Origin: Lasioglossum baleicum
Taxonomy: Eukaryota > Arthropoda > Insecta > Hymenoptera > Halictidae
DNA: 64,000 nucleotides
Assembly: GCF_051020765.1 (NCBI RefSeq)
Contig: NW_027469211.1
Location: 248,001-312,000, forward strand
Reading direction: 5' to 3'
Shown: positions 51,665-63,000 of the stretch, piece by piece
How the letters are laid out: each line of letters opens with the position of its first letter
Numbering within the stretch: position 1 is the first letter of the stretch
The notes under the pieces: model-generated
What the model was told of the DNA's origin: nothing
Seen by the model: only the letters and a program-made list of their open reading frames with translations
The model's database searches: none
Position numbers and translations under genes: made by a program

Positions 51665-52984
51665 TCAGGCCTCTGCGGTTGGAATTGTAGATTTCTGGTC
51701 AATGTGAAGTCGAGTGTTATGTCTCTGTCCGCACATACGACATTGACCTCTGACGCAGTTCTCGAATTTGTGATTTGATTGCAGGCAGTTTTGGCACAAT
51801 CTCGCGGTTCGCACAGCTGCCCAGCGATCGTCGATTGTCATATTCATGAATTTAGGACACGCGAAGGATTTGTGCGTTCGCGAGTTGCAGAACTTGCATG
51901 CTTGTCCAGAGGTCGTTGTCACGAATGTTCGTTTTCGAGGTACAGGTGATGATGAGATCTCTTTCGATCTCGTCGCGGATGCCCAGGATCTTTTCGAGGG
52001 TCGTGATCGCGTGCTTGTCGACGGACGGTGGGTTTCTGGCAACGCGGTTCTGACTTGATTTACTGCTGACGCGCGAGAGCTGCCTTGATGCGATGCGTTA
52101 CGAAGGTGTTTAAACATCGCTGTTGCCTGAGGCATCTGCGTATCCAAAAATGTTTGTTCCCAAGTTCGGCGCGTCTCAGAATCCATACGATCGATCGCGA
52201 TGCTGATAATAAAGTCATTCGCGATGTCCTCCCATGATCGGCCAAGGGTTTGCAGCGAACGGATGTGCGATTGAAGGTGGTTTACTAGATTGTTGATCGC
52301 GTCGGGCGTACTGTTTGGCATTGCCGGCGTTTCGAGCAGTAGTGCGGTGTGTCGGAGAACGAGTGCGCGTTGATTATCGTAAGTTTCCATTAATTGGGCC
52401 CATGCTGCTTGGTAGTTTACCTCGCTCATTGTGAATGATTCGATGGCGGCTTGTGCTTGTCCCGATACCGATAGTCTTAAATAGTTGAACCGTTGTATGT
52501 CTGTTAGTCCTGTGTGTTTTTGTATTAGACTCAAGAACGCGTCTTTAAAGGGTAGCCATTTTTCAAGGCGACCGTCGAATATTGGAAGATTCATTTTCGG
52601 CAGATGCACCCCGCTTATGCTAGTCGACGTGGACGGTGCCGGTGAATCTGTCACGGTTCTTGTCGATTGGCTAATGGTCGGTTCGAAACCTTCTAACAAC
52701 TGTATCGCGTTAGCTAACGCGTCATCGTACACCGTGGTTACATCCTTGCGTTCAGTCTCGGTCTGGTCGAAATCTTCGTGATGCCCTATCTCATCTTGTG
52801 CGTCGTTGAAACCGTTGAATTGCTTTCTTAGACGATCTATTCGTTCGCGTAATTTTGTACGCGCGGTCGCGGAATCTTGATATTCTGTTAGCTCGTTAGT
52901 GAAGTTGGTCAAGTTGGATTTGAAAACACGTTGTTTGTGTTTGAGAGCGCGAATGCGTACGGTTGATTTGGCTGAATTAGCCAT
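51665..52984 (-). CDS. BEL/Pao Gag
   Basis: Gag forms the particle that packages the element RNA. The 439-residue frame begins MANSAKSTVRIRALKHKQRV and contains the DUF1759-type segment LPKMNLPIFDGRLEKWLPF near residues 126-145, typical of BEL/Pao. Cys/His knuckles follow near the C-terminus: CKFCNSRTHKSFACP, then CQNCLQSNHKFENC and CRMCGQRHNTRLH. It ends with a TGA at 51665-51667 in the context UGA CUA G, and the following codons stay open in the same frame into Pol, which suggests controlled readthrough. Confidence 0.92.
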   Translation of the reverse strand: MANSAKSTVRIRALKHKQRVFKSNLTNFTNELTEYQDSATARTKLRERIDRLRKQFNGFNDAQDEIGHHEDFDQTETERKDVTTVYDDALANAIQLLEGFEPTISQSTRTVTDSPAPSTSTSISGVHLPKMNLPIFDGRLEKWLPFKDAFLSLIQKHTGLTDIQRFNYLRLSVSGQAQAAIESFTMSEVNYQAAWAQLMETYDNQRALVLRHTALLLETPAMPNSTPDAINNLVNHLQSHIRSLQTLGRSWEDIANDFIISIAIDRMDSETRRTWEQTFLDTQMPQATAMFKHLRNASHQGSSRASAVNQVRTALPETHRPSTSTRSRPSKRSWASATRSKEISSSPVPRKRTFVTTTSGQACKFCNSRTHKSFACPKFMNMTIDDRWAAVRTARLCQNCLQSNHKFENCVRGQCRMCGQRHNTRLHIDQKSTIPTAEA

Positions 52985-53201
52985 TTCGAAGAGTTCTGAC
53001 TGATGTTTGTCACGTGTGGTTCCTGATCGGTTAATTCAATGTAACGTGCCTACCTTGAGCTGATCTGAACGTCTGCTGCTTTGGATGGACGATGTTGATT
53101 GTTGATGACGGCTAAGGCTCGTTGATTCCTCCAATCTCGCTGTTGTTGTTCGCACTGGATTGTTCGTACTTGCACTGCACTGTATTGCCACTAGGCCACC
53201 G

Positions 53202-53219
53202 ATCCGGCTCGAAGGACCA
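53202..53219 (-). promoter_or_regulatory. Primer binding site, tRNA-Tyr type
   Basis: ATCCGGCTCGAAGGACCA on the + strand equals the 3' end of an insect-type tRNA-Tyr including CCA, so the minus-strand genome would pair with that tRNA. It lies 2 bp from the 5' LTR (53222). The tRNA identity is from memory of the tRNA-Tyr acceptor sequence. Confidence 0.75.
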
Positions 53220-53221
53220 AA

Positions 53222-54286
53222 TGTTCGTTCGCGTAATTTTGCCGATTTCAAAATGTTTGATTGTAAAGAAATGGGTTCGCGACTGTTCGAATGTTATCCG
53301 CCAAACTAATTTTAGACAACTATTTCAATGTAAATAACGGATCGTGTGGACAAGGAATTGACTGGAGGAATCGCGTTTCGTTCGAGATCTGTTGGTGAAC
53401 TCGTCAGTAAGGCTAATCCAACAGATCCTGCCTTAGACGCGCGCAGATCAAACCGTGTTGATCTGTATTGTAGTGAAATGTGCTGATCGTGTATGCAGCA
53501 ATCACGTGAGACGCTCAAGCAAGACTGGTCAGTGTTACTCGTTCAGAGATTCGGAAACGAACTGCTGAAAGTACTGTACGTTGGCCTTAGCGAGAGGTCG
53601 GTTAGGCTCCTCGTGGGTGGAGAGGTTGACCTTAGACGAGGAAAGGGAAGTAGAATCTATTATAATGAGGGAAAGAACTGTCCGGGTTGGTTCAGTCAAC
53701 TCGTCGTTTACCAATCAGGACACCCTTAATTGTTCAAACTTCCTTCCATGGTGACTGAGAGGCTGGTCTAGTCGGAAGGAAGAGTGGGGTGCTACCTGGT
53801 ATGAAGGCAAGAGCGGTAATTGACGTCGCTCGACGGTTGACTGTCGCCCCTTGACCGTATCCTTAAAGAATTGAATGTTTAACCTTGGACTGAGCTTAGC
53901 GAACGCGGGCGTACACATCTGGGTTTACACATCTGGGGTTGTAATTTATGACGGTGAGGGTTCTTTAGAGTTGTATCTTGAGTGACCGTGAATATTCTTA
54001 GCCCGGGACGAAGTAAGTATTCCGAGAATTACTGGATGTACAAAATAACATTTGGCCGTACCTGAGTGACCGTAGCATAAATAATCTTCTAATCCGAAAA
54101 ACGGTTGGTAACGGCTATATCATAAATAAAATACGAAGTCGACCCTGAAGCTCTTTATCTCGCGAGGCAGTATGGTTCACTGCAGATGCTATGGTTCTTT
54201 ATGTTTAAGGGAGAATTTCCGTTAACGAATTTCTTGCGAGGAAAAACATTTCTTTGTGTAGGACTACGATCCGTTGCGACGGAACA
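53222..54286 (-). repeat. BEL/Pao 5' LTR
   Basis: 1065 bp, same ends as the 3' LTR. As the element runs on the minus strand, this LTR would carry its promoter. The leader to the gag ATG is about 237 bp. Confidence 0.92.
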
Positions 54287-57200
54287 ATTTGATTCTGAAA
54301 AATGAATGTATAACATGTGTATTCGTGTATATTTTGTAACTCGTAGGACACGCCCTGGAGTCTTTTTCTCCAGGAGAAAATTAATAAAAATATAAAATAT
54401 AAAAATAGAAAATTAAAATTATTTTAATATTGTGTTATATGATTTGATCTTTTTTAGAAAGCTAGAGCAATTAGTTTACTACAGGATGTGAAACGAAATT
54501 TTTTCAAAATGCAATTAATCGGAATTGTTGAAAATTTAAAAAATACATTTTGTAGGTCTGTGTCAATTATATGCACTGTGAAAGTTTCATCGAAATCGAT
54601 TGGTTCGGGAAAACAACAACAGGCATTGAAAGATTTAAGAATCCTTAGATTTATTGTAGTTAGAGGCCGAAAATCGTGGAAATCTGCAATTTTTACCATC
54701 TTTAAACGTTTGTATGTAGTTCATTGCAACGTCGACCGATTTTGACGAATTTTTCAGAATATGTTAAATTGATACAGATCGACAAAACGAATTTTTTACA
54801 TTTTCAATATAGGTCCGCATAAAAAAGTTGAAAATGCAACTTTTAGTATTTTTTCATTACAATCTTTGAAAAAATTTACTTTTCACATCCTGTAGTAAAC
54901 TCATTGATCTAGCTTCCAACAAAAGTGCAAATCGTATAGTACAATAACAAAATAGTTATCGTCTTTTTTAGAGCGTCCTTAAACTTTTGTCCACTACTGT
55001 AACTGCCTCAGGACTTTGCTATCTCATTATCGTAATATACTGAGTTGGAAAGAAAGTTCGTAGCGTTTTCAAATTAAGAATCGAAGATAAAATTAAGGTA
55101 TTTATTCATATGTTTATTCAATAACACGAGAAGTTACCTCGAAAATGGCAATTGTTAATAGAACAGAATGGAAAATATGGGATGGAATAAATCTCTGAAT
55201 AAATATCTGAATTTTAGCTTTCAATTTTAATTTACAAACGCTACTAACTTTCGTTCCAACCCAATAGATACGTCCCAGATAGCATATTACGTCTTACAGA
55301 CGTCGCTTTCTCGTCTTTTTTACGTCTTTACGTCTCTGAAAGACACCCTTTATACGTCCATAAAGACGTCTTTTTGTAGACGTCGTTTTTGCAGTTTTTT
55401 TTACATTACGTTTCAATTACATGTAATTGTAATTGGTAATTGCACTTGCTTGACGAATCACTGTAATTGTAATTGTGGTCCGCAATTACAATTACTGGTT
55501 GAGCCAAAGTAATTGCAGTTACCAATTACAATTACATATAATTGTAATATTATTTCTGCAATTCCCAAGTAATTTTAATGCAATTACAAAAGTAATTGTA
55601 ATTGGTAGTTGCAATTACAAGTAATTGTAATGGGTAGTTGCAATTACTTAACGTTAGAATGGCACTAAAAAAAGGTAATTAGATACCTACTCAATGTGTT
55701 TGGAAACATTTATTATTTATTAAATTACAATTCTTAAGAAATAGGTTCACTTGTCACTTACATTGACAATGTAGTTTTCACTAGGAAATATTTATTATTC
55801 TATCTATGAAATATCTATGCACATCTTTTACACATCTTTTTGGAGATCCTTCAGGCATCTTTTAAACGTCTTTTACGCGTCTTTCGGGGCATCTTTTAGG
55901 CGACTTTTCACGCATTTTTCCGGCATCTTTTAGACGTCTTTTTCAGACGCATAAAATCTTCAAATGTAAGAAAAAGTTATAAAAAAATTAGAATCTATAT
56001 GTATATATGTTACTACTTTCATGCACTGTTTGAGGGAATTGGTCTTCGAAAAGACCTTATTACAATTCAGAAATTTTTATGCAGTTGGAGGGATTCGAAC
56101 TCGGGACCAGGGTTACCACATATTCTAGTCTCGCCAGGTCCCTTACCCTTCCGCCCCTCGTCCAGCTGCGCAGCGAGGCCCGCCTTTGCTTCCCCCACTC
56201 TTCCCACTAACGCTGACGCGTTAATTAATTAATGTTAATTAGTTAACGTTAATTAATTGATTAATGTTCTTATAATATAAATGTATGTCGATTAAGTGAC
56301 ATACACGAATTCAAAGTAAATTAAAAGTAAACATTTTACTTTCAATATTAAATAAAGATTTATTTTACAGTTCTATATTTACAAGTAATTCAGTCCGGGA
56401 AAAATCCTCTTTTGTACGTCTCATTCTTGCCGTAAAAACGACTTCTCCGAAGAGACGGCTTTTACACATCCATAAAGGCGTCATTTTGGAGACGTCGTTT
56501 TTACGGCAGAAATGAGACGTATAAAAGGTCCTTCCTTCAACCTTAAAAACGACGTCTCAAAAAGATGCCATTGTGGACGTATAAAGGGCGTCTTTTAGAG
56601 ACGTAAGACGTAAAGGCGTAAAAATGACGAGAAAACGACGCCTGTAAGACATCCTGTGCTATCTGGTTAGTAGCACAAAATATTGTATACATATTCATGT
56701 AGTATTAAATATACATCCAACCTGTTTTTAATATTCAAATATACAGCTTTACACAGTGGCGATATCGTAACCAATGAGGCTCTACCGAGGTGCGATTATT
56801 ACTAGTTGAAAACTTTATTCAAATATACATACAATATTTATGTTACATAATGTAACAAATTTTTTTTCTCGCTATTGTTACTTGTAGCAAAAAATGTTTC
56901 AGCAGAGGCTTGAATGGTATCGAGTGCAGCATATTTTGATGTTATTAGTTTTTTTGTGAGAGGACGCGTAAAGGTCATATAAAGTTCAACTTTGTTTTTT
57001 TAAATGGAATGAGATATTTTTTTATACATCAATCGATGCAGCTGGACATTCGTTATAAAAAAGTACTAACCTATGTATGTCGAAAAGCTAATAGTTCAGG
57101 AGATATTACAATTTCAATAACTCTAAAATACCATTACTGTCGTACTAAGACGTTACACAAGTAAGTAAACACTAACGTCTTAGTACGACAGTAATGGTAT

Positions 57201-57984
57201 TTTAGAGTTATTTAAATTGAAATATCTCCTGAACTATTAGCTTTTCGACATACATAGGTTACTACTTTTTTATAACGAAAATCCAGCTGCATCGATTGAT
57301 GTATAAAAACTAGAGGGTTATTGTTGCTCGCTCGCTTCGCTCGCTCGCGGGTAGGACTGCTCTTGCGAGAGGGTTAGTGGTACACATGACTAGTAGGGCC
57401 TGCAGCTATTAATGTTTTTTATTTTGTGTGTGACTCTCCAAGAGCCACACAAAGAACTTCCCGATTCGTTAGTTGCAGTATATTATTATCATTATTTTTA
57501 GTACGTTTTAATAAGATTATATGTTTTCAGGGAAATTCAATAGTTTTCTACTTATCAAAATGTTTGCTATATGGCGTCACATTAAACCAACATCGTAGGC
57601 TCGTTGCTCGCTTGGTTCCTTGTTATAGCATACTAATGTTGCAAAATAAATTGTCTTAATTAGTTTTTCGCAAACGATACAACTCCTCATTATCCGGGTT
57701 TGCAGTATTGATCTTGGTTTTCTTCGATACTGTTAATTTAAATTGAGGACTTGGGTAGAGGCGTGTAAGTGTAAGCGTTGTGTGAGAGCGAAGTGTGATA
57801 AAAAGCGAAATATTTAGCGGTAAGAGTAGATGTAAAGCGGTGAAAAGTTGCGCTAGAAAGAGTATAGGGTAGGGAGCGGGAGGTGGAAGAGGGATAGGCG
57901 CGGGTCTAAAGGCTAGAGCGTAGGGTGGATGGAAGCGAGTTAGGGTCGTAAAGGTTAGGAAAACAGCAATAAATAGATAGGAAC

Positions 57985-59064
57985 ATGGAGGATGGCGCGC
58001 TAGGGTGGGGGAAGCCGTCCGTCGGCAGCGACAGTGCAGCCGATAAAACAGGGATACCGGTAAACCCGATCCCGTTGGTAACGAGGACACCGGTAAAGAA
58101 CGAAATCAGGAAGTCGAGAAGAGGTCGGCCCGCAAACGCGGAGAAAGTAGTAAAGGATGGTAACGGTAAGGATAAGGGGACGATAGAGGAATTTTTGAAT
58201 AAAATTGAGAAGAAAGTGGGGGAAGAGAGTAATCGAGCGGCGGATTTTTTAGAGGGGTATGAGCAAGGGGCAGAGATGCAAGGCAAGAAGGAAGCTGAAG
58301 GAGATAAACAGCAAAAAGGGGACATATCGGAGATATTAGCTGCCCTAGCAAACTTAGTAGGGGAGGTACAAGGTTTAAGAGGTGAAATGAGAGAAAACAA
58401 TAGCACATTAGAACGAGAAGTAAAGGATTTAAAAAAGATGATAAGAGAGAAGGAGGTAAGATGGGAGAAGGAGAGGGAAGAGTTGCGGGACAGGATCAAG
58501 CAGCTCGAGGATAAGGTGGGGCATTTTGGGGAGAGGGAGGACTGTAATAATAACATATCTATGCAAAAGAGAATAGAAGAGTTAGAAGGCAGAAACACAG
58601 AGGTAGGTAGAATGAGTAGAATGATGGAATGGCAGGATAGAAGGGACAGAAGGAATAATGTGGTAATGAAGGGACTAATGATAAACAAGGAGAGAGCAAA
58701 AGAAGAAGTCGGGAAGTTCTTTAGAGAGAAATTGCAGACAAGTGTTGACGTACTGTGGGCAAGAGTAGTAGGTCCACAAGGAAAGGAAGCTATAATAATA
58801 GGTCTAAAGAGCTGGGAGGAAAAACAGGAAGTAATGAAGAGGAAAAGTAAGCTGAGGGGCAGCAAAGTTTTTATAAACCACGATCTGACCAAAGCAGAGA
58901 GAGAAATACAGGGTAAAATTCTAGTAGCTGCAAGGGAGGAAAGGAAAAAAGGAAGAAGTGCGAGAGTAGGTTACCAGAAGTTAATGGTAGAGGGAAGATG
59001 GATAGAATGGAATGACAAGGTAAGAGAGAGACCGGTCAATAGGGGGCATCAGGATTTTCAATAA
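57985..59064 (+). CDS. LINE ORF1 protein (coiled coil, RRM-like)
   Basis: The 359-residue protein is intact. Its N-terminal third is low in structure (MEDGALGWGKPSVGS...). A long coiled coil runs from about residue 110 to 215 (ELEVK/E-rich heptads, for instance REVKDLKKMIREKEVRW and DRIKQLEDKVGH). It is followed by an RRM-like segment (RRNNVVMKGLMINKERAKEE ... RVVGPQGKEAIIIGL) and a basic C-terminal part. This is the arrangement of L1-type ORF1 proteins, which trimerise on the element RNA. No zinc knuckle is present. The minus-strand frame over the same region is a shadow. Confidence 0.85.
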   Translation: MEDGALGWGKPSVGSDSAADKTGIPVNPIPLVTRTPVKNEIRKSRRGRPANAEKVVKDGNGKDKGTIEEFLNKIEKKVGEESNRAADFLEGYEQGAEMQGKKEAEGDKQQKGDISEILAALANLVGEVQGLRGEMRENNSTLEREVKDLKKMIREKEVRWEKEREELRDRIKQLEDKVGHFGEREDCNNNISMQKRIEELEGRNTEVGRMSRMMEWQDRRDRRNNVVMKGLMINKERAKEEVGKFFREKLQTSVDVLWARVVGPQGKEAIIIGLKSWEEKQEVMKRKSKLRGSKVFINHDLTKAEREIQGKILVAAREERKKGRSARVGYQKLMVEGRWIEWNDKVRERPVNRGHQDFQ

Positions 59065-59126
59065 ATCGGTGGAGCAGCCAGGACACTTGTAAGGAAAGGG
59101 CAATCGAAGGGGAAAGAACGGGTAAA

Positions 59127-62100
59127 ATGATCTTCTGGAACGTTGCAGGAATCTCAAATAAGGACACTGAGTTCTGGAATTATATTCAGAACTTCGAGTT
59201 TGTGGGTCTTTCTGAGACATGGTTGGAAGAAAAAGGTTGGGAAAGAATAAAGAATAAGTTGCCGTCAGGCTTCGAGTGGAAATGCCAATTCGCAAGGAGG
59301 GAATACAAGAAGGGCAGGGCAAGTGGAGGAATAATTACAGGAGTTAGGAATGAGTGGCTTGCGGGAAAGGCAGAAACGGAAGTAACAGATGTAGTAGAAA
59401 GAAAACTGAAGGTGGGAGGAAAGAATTGGAAGATACTTACAGTCTATAACAGAGACGGAATGAGGAAAATTGAAAAGCGGATCGACGAATTGGTTCAGGT
59501 GGAGAAGGAGGAATTTCTGATCGTTGCAGGGGATATGAACGCAAGAACTGGTAGCAAAGGAGATATGTATCTGGGGGAGAGAAGGGAGGATCAGACGAAA
59601 AGGAAGTCGAAGGACACAGGGAGTAACGAGGAGGGAGAATTGCTTCTACAGCTAATAGAGAATAGAGGATGGCACATGGCTAACGGAAACATACAAGGGG
59701 ATAATGAAGGCGAGTACACCTATGTGGGATGCAGAGGGGCTACGGTTATTGACTACGCTATAAGCAATACGGCAGGGCTAGAGCAAATTATAGGATTCGA
59801 AGTCGAGAGTAGAATAGAATCAGACCACATGCCTATTTGTATAACCTTCCGAATTCCGAAGAGTAGCAGAAAGGATAGGCAAGCGGAGAAGAGCAAAGTT
59901 AGGGAAATTATGTGCTGGGGGAAAGAGAGTGTGGAGCGTTACCAAAGCAATATAGAGATGCTAGAGCTGGTAGAAAGCGGAGTAGAGGAGAGCTGGATGG
60001 AGTTGAAAAAAGGTATAAGCGAAAGTGTAGTCAAGAAAAGTATCGAATAAAGGAAAGAAAGATGGGATACAGAGTGTGGTGGGATAAGGAATGTAGGAGG
60101 GAAAAGAGAAAGGTTAAGGCGTTATATAAAAAATGGAAAGGGGGAGGAATCAAAAGAGAGGAGTATTTGGAAGGGAAGGCAAGCTTCAGAAAATTATGTG
60201 AGGGAAAAGAAAGTAAGAAAAAGGAAGAGGAAATTGAGGAGATAAGAAACGCAAAAACTGAGAAGGAAATCTGGGGTTACATAAATAAGGACAGAAGAAA
60301 AAGAAGCGATATATGCGAAAATATAAACAGAAAGGAGTGGGAAAAACATTTCAGTAGTTTGCTAGGTGGCTCTGAAGTTAAGACAGTAGGAGAAAGGAGG
60401 GACAGAGACATTTCGGAAGGAGAGGAAGAAGAGGAGCTGACTGACCAAGAAATAGAAAAGCAGATTCAAAGATTAAAAAGGAGAAAAGCAGCGGGAGAGG
60501 ATGGTATTCCGGGAGAAGCATGGATTTTCAGTGAGGGAAGGTCGAGGGGAAGGCTGAAAGAAATTTTGAAGAAAGTCTGGAGAGGGGAGGGATTCCCAAA
60601 TGATTGGAGAAAGGCGGTGATCTTTCCCATTCATAAAAAAGGGGACTTAGGTAAAGTAGGAAACTACAGAGGAATCTCCCTGCTGGACTCGGCTTGCAAG
60701 CTGTACGCGAGTATTCTGAACGAAAGACTCAAGGAGGAGCTAGACGTCAAGGATATCTTACCCGAGACCCAAGCAGGGTTTAGAAAGGAAAGGGGAACGA
60801 TAGATAACGTATATGTTTTGCAACACGTCGTAGAAAGAGAAATTGGAAAAAAGGGAGGTAAGGTGTTCGCGTTCTTTGTGGACCTTAAGGCCGCATTCGA
60901 CAAGGTAAATAGGAAAGAACTCTGAAAGAAAATGGAAGAAAGAGGAATTAAGAAAGGTCTGATAGAAAGAGTAAAAGAAATTTACGAGGTAACGGAAAAT
61001 GTGGTAAAGATAAAGGAGGAGCTATCAGACAAGTTCTGGACTAGCGAAGGCGTGCGACAGGGGTGTCCCTTGAGCCCGACATTGTTTACCATATTTATAG
61101 CGGATTTGGAAGAAGTTTTTAGAAAAGGGTTAGAGGGGGGCATCAGTATTGGCAAAGAAAGATTCTGGACTTTAACGTACGCAGACGATATGGTTCTTGT
61201 GGCAGATAGCGAAGAATGTATGAAGAACATGATGCGAAGATTAGAAAGGTACCTAGACAGAAGGAAACTAATATTAAATACAGAAAAATCGAAAATGATG
61301 GTATTTAGGAAAGGAGGTGGTAGGTCAAAGAAAAGAGAATGGAAATGGAAGGGAGCAGAGGTAGAGGAGGTGAAGGAATTCGTATACTTAGGGGTGAGAT
61401 TTCACAGGAATGGAAGCATGAATAGTCACCTAAAAGAAAGGGTAAAGAAGGCGAATGTTGTACTGGGTCAAGTATGGGGAATAGGTAAAAGGAAATTTAA
61501 GGATGACTTCAGGAGAAGGATGTTTATGTTCGATTATTTGGTGGTGGGGATACTGTTGTACGGTGCGGAAATTTTTGGCTGGAAGGAAAGAGCAGAAATG
61601 GAACAGATCCAGATTAAGTACATGAAGTGGTGCCTGGGACTAGACTATTGCACTCCTGGGTACATAGTGCTGGAAGAAACAAAAAGGGAAAAGATACGAA
61701 TAAAGGCGGGGAAAAGAGCTCTGAGGTATGAACAAGGTATTAGGAAGGGGAAAGGAAGAGTATTAGTTAAGGAGTGTCTGGTCGAAAAGGAGAAGAAGAA
61801 GGGAGAGACCAAAAATAGTAGGGAAAGAGAGGAATACTTAGGGAGATTGGGGTACAGCCAGATAGGATTAGAGGAATTAAGGAAGCGGGAAGCAGACGTA
61901 ATTCAAATTCTGACAGAAAGAGATAGAGAACAGCAAGCTCAGGTGCAATATAACAAAATCGAGAATGCGCGATATAACTGGAGATACAAGTATATAAGAA
62001 CGGCGGGTAGAGTGGAGTATTTAGAAAAACAGGGAAAAGGAGGCAGCCAAGAATTAATCGCAAGAGCGAGATGCGGTAACTTCGAGGAAGGAAATCGGTA

Positions 62101-62293
62101 CTGGCTAGAAGAGGAAAAAAGGAAATGTCGGTTGTGTATGTTGCAGATAGGTACATTAAGGCATCTTCTGGAAGACTGCTATAAAGTAGAGGGTAGCGAG
62201 GAGGAAATAGTTGAGGGCAGATCAGGGGAGGGAGTGGTAAGCTGGATGAGAACGATAGAAGCGAAGCGTAGAGAAGCTAAGAATGAGCAATAG
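59127..62293 (+). pseudogene. LINE ORF2 (endonuclease, reverse transcriptase), with a frameshift and a stop
   Basis: Three pieces: 59127-60050 holds an APE-type endonuclease (MIFWNVAGISN, LSETWL, VAGDMNARTG, SDHMP); 59912-60925 continues in another frame and begins RT (KKGDLGKVGNYRGISLLDS, GFRKERGTIDN, AFFVDLKAAFDKVNR); 60932-62293 continues with GVRQGCPLSPTLF and the catalytic YADD (about residue 84 of this piece), then a thumb region and a CCHC end (CRLCMLQIGTLRHLLEDC). A single-base frameshift near 60045 and one TGA at 60923-60925 break it; otherwise the pieces are open, so damage is slight and recent. Confidence 0.9.
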
Positions 62294-62468
62294 TCTAAGG
62301 TATTCACGTGCAATGTAGGATAGGCGAAACAATATTGTATATACGGTTGTAGGAATATAGGTTTATAATTGGTATGTGTGCGGTATGGAAATGTGTGAGC
62401 GTGATAGTATTGTAAGCCCAAGTCCATTTCTAGGCTGCGAAGCCAAAATAAATAAATACTACTGTTAA

Positions 62469-63000
62469 TTAAATTGTCCCAAAATATATAACCTGCTCAA
62501 TTTTGAAACTCTGCTCAGTGCATACTTTCTCGTATGTTTGTCCCTGACTTATATGAATCGCAATCGCTTCAGCAGGAACCACTGGAAATTGACTACGTGT
62601 GATTTGATATTTTTCCTCACTCGACATATTTACTTGATTCGATATTTTTATTATTGGTGTTAAATTTTGATCAATATTTGCATTTTTCGTATAATCACGA
62701 TAACGAGTTCTTACTTTCACTCCTACTCTGGCCAATTGAAAATCTAACCACAATATAGACGGAATTTTAGTATTTTCTTGAAAAGTATAATAAATTTTAA
62801 TATTCCGCATGCGCTCCATTAACTAATCCGTCTTCAACATCAATGTCATTAATAATTATCGTATATTTTATATTAATTTTCAATTTAATATCAGTTAATA
62901 ATTCGTTTTGAACTGATTGTTTTTTTAAAGATGGTAATATAAATTTTTTTTTTGTACTTTCATCGATATTCTTTGAATATGTATTCTCGGCAGTAGAGAT
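62469..63000 (-). pseudogene. PIF1-type helicase remnant, copy B
   Basis: Copy B of the remnant at 14190-14760. Here the frame 62819-62469 is open for 116 codons and includes IPSILWLDFQLARVGVKVRT and SQFPVVPAEAIAIHISQGQT. The LINE separates it from its C-terminal piece at 57656-57745 (NTANPDNEELYRLRKTN). It lacks helicase motifs I-III. Confidence 0.6.

Larger units (their letters stand above)
46642..54286 (-). mobile_element. BEL/Pao LTR retrotransposon, nearly intact
   Basis: A 7.6-kb element in minus orientation with two 1065-bp LTRs, a tRNA-Tyr type primer site, gag and pol frames and a polypurine tract. ATTTG flanks both ends (46637-46641, 54287-54291) and copy A has one ATTTG at this site (10791-10795). 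The two LTRs differ at about two positions by eye, so insertion was very recent and later than the segmental duplication. Pol is interrupted once by a stop within integrase. Confidence 0.95.
57746..62459 (+). mobile_element. Non-LTR retrotransposon (LINE) with ORF1 and broken ORF2
   Basis: A 4.7-kb insert flanked by TACTGTTAATTTAAATTG (57728-57745) and TACTGTTAATTAAATTG (62460-62476), a 17-18 bp target duplication. The 3' end is an AAATAAATAAATAC tail in place of plain poly(A). A 240-bp leader precedes ORF1, so it may be full length. Copy A of the duplication lacks it. Purine-rich plus strand and codon use differ strongly from the flanks. The clade is uncertain: an APE-type endonuclease and the RT motifs place it among LINEs of the L1/I/Jockey type. 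Confidence 0.92.

Noticed and set aside
57656..58892. Long minus-strand open frames (328 and 144 codons) over the LINE ORF1
   Set aside because: They are antisense to the purine-rich ORF1 and have Ser/Pro/Leu-rich composition without motifs; the plus strand clearly encodes the LINE protein.
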